From: Methylobacillus flagellatus KT
GTDB lineage: Bacteria > Pseudomonadota > Gammaproteobacteria > Burkholderiales > Methylophilaceae
DNA length: 64,000 nt
NCBI RefSeq assembly: GCF_000013705.1
Contig: NC_007947.1
Span: 1,984,001 to 2,048,000 of the forward strand
Direction: 5' to 3'
Shown here piece after piece: positions 57,462-64,000 of the stretch (position 1 is the first letter of the stretch; each line of letters starts with the position of its first letter). The translations under genes and the position numbers were made by a program. The notes under the pieces were generated by a model that was not told the origin of the DNA, ran no database searches, and was given only the letters and a program-made list of their open reading frames with translations.

Positions 57462-59603
57462 ATGATGACGCCCACTAAACTCTTTACCGCATGGCTGGCT
57501 TTATTTTCCCTGGGATTGCTACCCCTTTCCAGCACGCGCGCCGAAGAGGACACTTCCCAGATACAGCTCCCGTCAATCACCATCAAGAGCCGCACCAACC
57601 AGGGCTCGACCAGGCCCGGCGCGTTGCGCGACGATATCGTCAAGACGGAATCCATCAGCGAGCGCCGCATCGAGCAATCTGGCGCTGTCAACCTGACAGA
57701 GGCGCTGGAGAAGCAGCCCGGCATTGCCGTGCAGGTGGAATGCTCGATCTGCAATGTGCGCAACGTGCTGCTCAATAACCTGCCCGGCCGCTATACCACG
57801 TTGATGATCGACGGCATTCCCATCTACTCGTCCGTCTCTTCGGCCTATGGCCTCGACAGCGTCAGCGTCTGGGGCATAGAGCGCATCGATATCGCACGCG
57901 GTGCTGGCGCCAGCCTGATCGCGCCGGAAGCACTGGCCGGCTCGGTCAATATCGTCAGCAAGCGTCCACAGCACGATACCGCCAAGCTGCGCATTCAGGG
58001 CGGCCACTTCGGCTCGCGGCTGTATGAGGGCTATCTGGCAAAGACCCTGGACACCGGCGCATTGACTGCAACGTTCAGCGAGAACCGCCACGATGCGGTG
58101 GATGCAAGCGGCGAAGGCGTTTCTGAATACACTGGCTACGACCGCAAGATGCTGGGCGTAGGCTGGTTCGCCGATGACCTGGGCGGATTCACTGTACGCG
58201 GCCGTCTGGACATCGTGGACGAAAAACGCAACGGCGGCGCGCTCGGCAAGCGTTACAGCGCCATCAAGGCGGATCAGTCGGGCAATCCTTTCGATTTCAG
58301 CCGTGGACGGCATGGCTCGCCTGTAGGCAACGGTTGGTTCGCACCAGACGGCAGCGGATTCCTCCCCTGGAATCTGGGCCGGGCGGGCCTGTCGGAAATC
58401 ATCTTTACCGATCGGGTACAGCTCACCACCTCGGCGGAAAAACAACTGGGCGACGGTAAGCTACGCTTTGCTGTCGGGGCCGCCCAGCACAAGCAGGACA
58501 GCTTCTACGAAATCACCACCTACAAGGCCAAGCAGCAGCAATATTACCTGGAGGCATCCTACCAGTTCCCACTGGCGGACTGGCTGCTGACTGCGGGGCT
58601 GAATTACCGCTACGAGGACCTGCGCAGCCACGGCTATTCTGCAGCGCAGGATGAGTTCGTGCGCGGCGTGGATAATTACCGCTACCGCACTCCCGCCATG
58701 TTCCTGCAGGCCTACCGCACTTTCCTCGAGGACAAGCTGGAACTCAATGCCTCGGTGCGCGCGGACGATCATAATGTATTCGGCACCATCACCTCGCCGC
58801 GACTCAACCTGCTCTACCATCACACAGAGGAGATCGCCAGCCGTTTCAGCGTGGGGCGCGGCTTTCGCGCGCCGACCAGCTTCTTCGAGCAAGATCACGG
58901 CATCCTCGACGATATCCGCATCATCCGACTGTTGAGCAAGCCGGAAAAGTCCGACAACCTCAGCTATGCCTTGAGCTACGCCGACGAGAGGCTGGCAGTG
59001 GTTGGCTCCTACAATTACAACCGCATCCACGACATGGCGATCCTGACGCCGGGAGTAGCCGATCCCGCTGGCGGCACCGGCACGGTGACGCTGTTCGAGA
59101 GCTCGCCCGACAAGGTCGTGGTGCAAGGCGTGGACTTCAATCTCTCCTACCAGCTCACGCCCAGCACCGTGGTCAGCATCGGCGGTGAGCGTTTCCATTA
59201 TCAGTTCACACCAGGAACGTTGGTATTCTCCCGCCCCAAGGCGCGCGCCTTCTTCACATTGGATTACGAGCAAGGCCCCTGGACCGCCTACCTGCGCGTC
59301 AACTGGACCGGACCGCACGACCTTGCCAAGTTTTACGACTATGCCAACAACCCGCGCTACAACTTCGACGGCAGCCGCAAGCGCGACCAGAGCCCTTCCT
59401 ACGCCACCACTGATGTACGCGCGGAATACCAGGTCAACAAGACTGTGGCGCTCTATGCCGGGGCCGACAACCTGTTCGACTACCAGCAAGTCAACAAGGA
59501 GAACTTTCTCTGGATTGATGGCGCGGGCAATATAGACTTTACGCACTTATGGGGCCCTGGGCGCGGCCGCTATCTCTATGCCGGGCTCAAGCTGAATTTC
59601 TAG
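57462..59603 (+). CDS. TonB-dependent outer-membrane receptor, iron-regulated
   Basis: Receptor of 713 residues. The signal peptide is followed by a plug domain with a cysteine pair in ECSICNVRNV (about 93-96), then LMIDGIPIYSSVSSAYGLD and IERIDIARGAGASLIAPEAL. A 22-strand barrel follows with AGADNLFDYQQVNKENF and the terminal YLYAGLKLNF. A near-perfect Fur box upstream indicates control by iron. Receptors with a CxxC-type plug motif occur in a distinct subgroup; the ligand is unknown. A thioredoxin-like gene follows 15 bases downstream. Confidence 0.9.
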   Translation: MMTPTKLFTAWLALFSLGLLPLSSTRAEEDTSQIQLPSITIKSRTNQGSTRPGALRDDIVKTESISERRIEQSGAVNLTEALEKQPGIAVQVECSICNVRNVLLNNLPGRYTTLMIDGIPIYSSVSSAYGLDSVSVWGIERIDIARGAGASLIAPEALAGSVNIVSKRPQHDTAKLRIQGGHFGSRLYEGYLAKTLDTGALTATFSENRHDAVDASGEGVSEYTGYDRKMLGVGWFADDLGGFTVRGRLDIVDEKRNGGALGKRYSAIKADQSGNPFDFSRGRHGSPVGNGWFAPDGSGFLPWNLGRAGLSEIIFTDRVQLTTSAEKQLGDGKLRFAVGAAQHKQDSFYEITTYKAKQQQYYLEASYQFPLADWLLTAGLNYRYEDLRSHGYSAAQDEFVRGVDNYRYRTPAMFLQAYRTFLEDKLELNASVRADDHNVFGTITSPRLNLLYHHTEEIASRFSVGRGFRAPTSFFEQDHGILDDIRIIRLLSKPEKSDNLSYALSYADERLAVVGSYNYNRIHDMAILTPGVADPAGGTGTVTLFESSPDKVVVQGVDFNLSYQLTPSTVVSIGGERFHYQFTPGTLVFSRPKARAFFTLDYEQGPWTAYLRVNWTGPHDLAKFYDYANNPRYNFDGSRKRDQSPSYATTDVRAEYQVNKTVALYAGADNLFDYQQVNKENFLWIDGAGNIDFTHLWGPGRGRYLYAGLKLNF

Positions 59604-59618
59604 CCGAATTTCTGACCA

Positions 59619-60080
59619 ATGCGCAGATTGCTTTTTATATCACTGCTGATGGCAAGCAACCATGTCGCTGCGGAAACAGACTTGGATTTCAAGCTGCCGA
59701 CACTGGACGGCACGCGCTTTGTCGAACTTCGCCAGGTTGCCAAGCCGGTGCTGGTCAATTTCTGGGGCGTGGATTGTCCGCCGTGCGTGGCGGAACTCCC
59801 GATGCTGGATCAGTTTGCAGTCGAACGCCCGGATTGGAGCGTTCTGCTGGTCAATACAGATGGCGCCGCCATGGCACAGCGCTTCCTTGAACAGCACCCG
59901 GTGAAATCCACCGTGCTGCGGCCTGGCATGAACGTCACAGGACTGATGCGCAAGGCGGGGAACAAGATCGGCGCCCTGCCCTTTACCGTGGTGCTGGATA
60001 GCAGGCAGGCGATCTGTTTCCGCAAGACCGGGGCATTGAGCCCGGAAGATATGGCGCGGATTGCGGCATTATGCCACTGA
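59619..60080 (+). CDS. TlpA-like periplasmic thioredoxin protein
   Basis: Exported thioredoxin-fold protein of 153 residues with signal peptide (MRRLLFISLLMASNHVAA). The active site is WGVDCPPC (about residues 48-55), preceded by KPVLVNF, and the cis-proline lies in IGALPFTVVLD. CPPC is typical of TlpA/ResA relatives. It directly follows the TonB receptor gene, which has a cysteine pair in its plug, so it may keep that pair reduced or oxidised. It is probably co-transcribed and Fur-controlled. Confidence 0.85.
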   Translation: MRRLLFISLLMASNHVAAETDLDFKLPTLDGTRFVELRQVAKPVLVNFWGVDCPPCVAELPMLDQFAVERPDWSVLLVNTDGAAMAQRFLEQHPVKSTVLRPGMNVTGLMRKAGNKIGALPFTVVLDSRQAICFRKTGALSPEDMARIAALCH

Positions 60081-60090
60081 TGCCACCATG

Positions 60091-61554
60091 CTAAGCGCTG
60101 TCGCCTAGCTGGACCTGGTTGCGCCCGGCTGCCTTGGCCGCATACATGGCCTTGTCGGCACGCTCCAACACAGGCTCCAGCTTCTCCCCGGCACGGGCCA
60201 CGCCCACGCCCACGCCTAGGCTGGCCGTGATGGCAACCTGGCTGCCTTGGTAGGCAATCAGCTCGTTCTCGATGGCGCTGCGGATTTTCTCTGCCAACAG
60301 CAATGCGTTGTGCTCATCGCAATCCTTGATGGCGATGAGAAATTCCTCGCCACCCCAGCGGCAGATGAAATCAGCGGCTCGAGTGTTGCCCTTGATGATG
60401 CGCGCCACTACGGTCAATACATAGTCGCCGCCCAGATGCCCCAACCTATCGTTGATGGACTTGAAATGATCCACGTCCAGCAAGATGAATGCCAGTGTGC
60501 TGCGTGCTCGCTCGTTTTCATTGAGGAACACGTCGATTACCACATCGAATGCACGGCGGTTGGGCAAGCCGGTCAGCGTGTCTGTGGTCGCCATGGTTTC
60601 CAGCTTGTCCTGATAGCGCCGCAGCGCAACATGGGTGAGCGCGACGACGATCGCGGTCACGACCAGGCACAGCAGCAAGTTGAGCTGCAGCGCCTGACGG
60701 ATATCGCTGGTTGCCTCCAGTTCATCCTGCCCGACGAATAGATACCATTGCAGTTCCGGGATATAGCGGATATTGATGAGCTGCTTTGTCTCGGCATCTT
60801 CGTACTGGAAGCTGCCGCCGTGAATATCGTCCTTTGCTGTATTGAGCACTTGCTGGAAAATGCCGGCCAGCGCAGGCTGCTGGTTGATGTTCTGGCCCAC
60901 CACCTGGTGCTTGCTACCCGATAGACGGATCAGGCCGGACGAATCGACAAAATAGACATCGCGCCTGAAGCGATCCTGATAGTGGCTAATCAGTTTCTGC
61001 ACCGAATCCACGGTCAGGCCGACGCCAACGGCACCCAGGTATTGGTTGTCGTAATCCAGCACACGGTAGTTGATAAAGATGGTCAAGGCGTCGGCATGCG
61101 CCATATCCCGATCCACATTGATCTCATAAGGGACCTGCATATCGCGTACCCGGTAGTACCAGGCATCGCGCTCCTCATTGGGTCGCACCTGTTTCAGCAC
61201 GCCTTTGCCATAGTAATAGTTGCTCGTGCGCCCCGACACCAGGAAACTGATGAATGCACCATACTGGTCCTGCACCTCCTGCAAGTAACGGCTGATTTTG
61301 TCGATATTTTGCTCGCCGTCGAGCATCCAGTCCCGCAGGAAGGTGTCGGATGCCATCTTGGACGATACGAAAATCGGCCGGATGAGGTCCTTCTGGATTT
61401 CGGAATAGATGTTGTCGGAGCTGAGGGGCAGCGTGCTGTCGACGATCGCATTGTGGATGGACATTCGCGATACTTGGTAGCTCACTACCGAGGTGGCGAT
61501 GAAACCGCTTGCCAGGATGGCAATGATAAGGAAAATCAGCTTATGTCTGCTCAT
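60091..61554 (-). CDS. Diguanylate cyclase with periplasmic sensor domain
   Basis: Membrane protein of 487 residues. Two membrane helices (about 8-28 and 275-295) enclose a periplasmic dCache-like sensor (TSNYYYGKGVL, RDMQVPYEINVDRD, VDSSGLIRLSG). The cytoplasmic GGDEF domain has DTLTGLPNRRAFD, the metal aspartate in LLDVDHFKSIND and an intact RWGGEEFLIAI, so it should make c-di-GMP. No RxxD inhibitory site is obvious. ATG 61554 begins just before the first helix; a GTG at 61587 is an alternative. Confidence 0.9.
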   Translation of the reverse strand: MSRHKLIFLIIAILASGFIATSVVSYQVSRMSIHNAIVDSTLPLSSDNIYSEIQKDLIRPIFVSSKMASDTFLRDWMLDGEQNIDKISRYLQEVQDQYGAFISFLVSGRTSNYYYGKGVLKQVRPNEERDAWYYRVRDMQVPYEINVDRDMAHADALTIFINYRVLDYDNQYLGAVGVGLTVDSVQKLISHYQDRFRRDVYFVDSSGLIRLSGSKHQVVGQNINQQPALAGIFQQVLNTAKDDIHGGSFQYEDAETKQLINIRYIPELQWYLFVGQDELEATSDIRQALQLNLLLCLVVTAIVVALTHVALRRYQDKLETMATTDTLTGLPNRRAFDVVIDVFLNENERARSTLAFILLDVDHFKSINDRLGHLGGDYVLTVVARIIKGNTRAADFICRWGGEEFLIAIKDCDEHNALLLAEKIRSAIENELIAYQGSQVAITASLGVGVGVARAGEKLEPVLERADKAMYAAKAAGRNQVQLGDSA

Positions 61555-61576
61555 GGGAGCCGGCCCGGACTGCAGT

Positions 61577-63180
<1,604 letters not shown>

Positions 63181-63217
63181 TTATTTCCTCAATGTAGATT
63201 TGGATTTTTGTTCCGGC

Positions 63218-64000
63218 TTACACCGTATGTTCGATGAAGCCGGCTTTTTTCACCACGCGGTCGAGGTCGACCAACACTTCCAGCAATGCCTTCATCTTGG
63301 ACAAAGGCCAGGCGTTCGGGCCGTCGGACAAGGCCTGGGCAGGATCGGGATGGGTTTCCATGAACACCCCAGCCACGCCGCTGGCAACCGCGGCGCGCGC
63401 CAACACAGGCACGAACTCGCGCTGGCCGCCGCTCTTGTCCCCCTGGCCACCAGGCTGCTGGACTGAATGCGTGGCATCGAACACCACCGGGCAATTCGTC
63501 TCGCGCATGATGGCGAGTCCACGCATGTCAGAGATTAAAGTATTGTAGCCAAAAGAAGCGCCACGCTCGCACACCATGATGGTATCCGCGCCGCCGTTGG
63601 CTTCTTTCGCTTTCTGCACTACCTGCTTCATGTCGCCGGGCGCCAGGAACTGGCCCTTCTTGATATTCACCGGCTTGCCGGACTGGGCGCAGGCGGTGAT
63701 GAAGTCAGTCTGGCGGCACAGAAAGGCTGGTGTCTGCAATACATCCACGACTGCCGCTACATGTGGCACCTGTGCTTCAGTATGCACGTCGGTGAGAATG
63801 GGCACGCCGACCTGTCGGCGCACTTCGTCTAGGATCTTCAACCCCTCGTCCATGCCGAAACCACGGAAAGTCTTGTTGGAACTGCGGTTGGCCTTGTCGT
63901 AAGAGGATTTGTAGATGAAGTTGATACCCAGCGCTGTCGTGATTTCCTTGAGCTGTCCAGCCGTCTCGATCGCCATTTCCTGAGACTCGATCACGCATGG
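63218..64000 (-). CDS. kdsA: 3-deoxy-8-phosphooctulonate synthase (cut by window edge)
   Basis: Lipopolysaccharide precursor enzyme condensing arabinose 5-phosphate with phosphoenolpyruvate. The reverse strand is open to the window edge, where the frame reads [20 protein letters not shown]; the true N-terminus lies outside. Core motifs are [50 protein letters not shown], and [11 protein letters not shown]. Ends 40 bp before eno. Confidence 0.95.
   Translation of the reverse strand, partial: PCVIESQEMAIETAGQLKEITTALGINFIYKSSYDKANRSSNKTFRGFGMDEGLKILDEVRRQVGVPILTDVHTEAQVPHVAAVVDVLQTPAFLCRQTDFITACAQSGKPVNIKKGQFLAPGDMKQVVQKAKEANGGADTIMVCERGASFGYNTLISDMRGLAIMRETNCPVVFDATHSVQQPGGQGDKSGGQREFVPVLARAAVASGVAGVFMETHPDPAQALSDGPNAWPLSKMKALLEVLVDLDRVVKKAGFIEHTV

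Overview
The window looks like the chromosome of an obligate methylotroph of the Methylophilaceae (Betaproteobacteria), most likely a Methylobacillus or Methylovorus. The strongest pointer is a complete mxaRSACKL block for assembly of calcium-dependent methanol dehydrogenase. The eno-ftsB and kdsA neighbourhood, the fabA/fabB pair and the general betaproteobacterial housekeeping gene orders fit. I see no rRNA, tRNA, prophage, transposase or CRISPR array.

Layout. 1-6165 (minus): a tight operon rlmD, oppA-like lipoprotein, L,D-transpeptidase, oppB, oppC, yhhQ, nagZ (cut by the left edge), with a murein-peptide recycling flavour. 6200-7599 (minus): PolB-type exonuclease, ydbL, ynbE. 7751-12801 (minus): an unusual module consisting of a NikR-like regulator, a type III glutamine-synthetase/gamma-glutamylmethylamide-synthetase-like ligase, and a NitT/TauT-type ABC transporter behind a sigma-54-like promoter with a NikR-style palindrome on the start site. 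13089-14954 (minus): the YdbH-like partner of ynbE/ydbL. 14955-16426: degraded DNA with a frameshifted VOC gene followed by an integron attC site. 16427-21520: cysM, dsbB, xseA, a TfoX-N protein, an M48 lipoprotein protease and dapD. 21947-26871: an MHYT-GGDEF-EAL protein, an ArsC-like protein, dapE, prmB and a DUF202 protein.

26878-31711 (minus) is the six-gene run rnm, yciO, M50 protease, scpA, scpB, rluB, divergent from yciB-yciI-bolA-ppiC (31821-33810). Then come an M61 peptidase, a cytochrome c-FTR1 fusion iron permease, a VOC protein, nadE-glnB, an exported ankyrin protein and sucCD (33900-43273, mixed strands). 43404-48205 holds serB, a cyclophilin, a MocR-type regulator and fabBA. 48506-53822 (plus) is mxaRSACKL. 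A low-GC-looking patch (53823-55102) with two broken genes for small secreted proteins follows. 55103-64000 holds a DUF2490 protein, ygfX/ygfZ, a Fur-box-preceded TonB receptor with a thioredoxin-like gene, an active-looking diguanylate cyclase, ftsB, eno and kdsA (cut by the right edge).

The main candidate for an undescribed system is the 7751-12801 module. Its regulator keeps the NikR fold but lacks the Cys and one His of the nickel site, its likely operator has the NikR spacing, and the whole block sits between ydbH and ynbE, genes that are normally adjacent. The second highlight is the lone, well-conserved attC site with a broken cassette gene at 15.6-16.0 kb.
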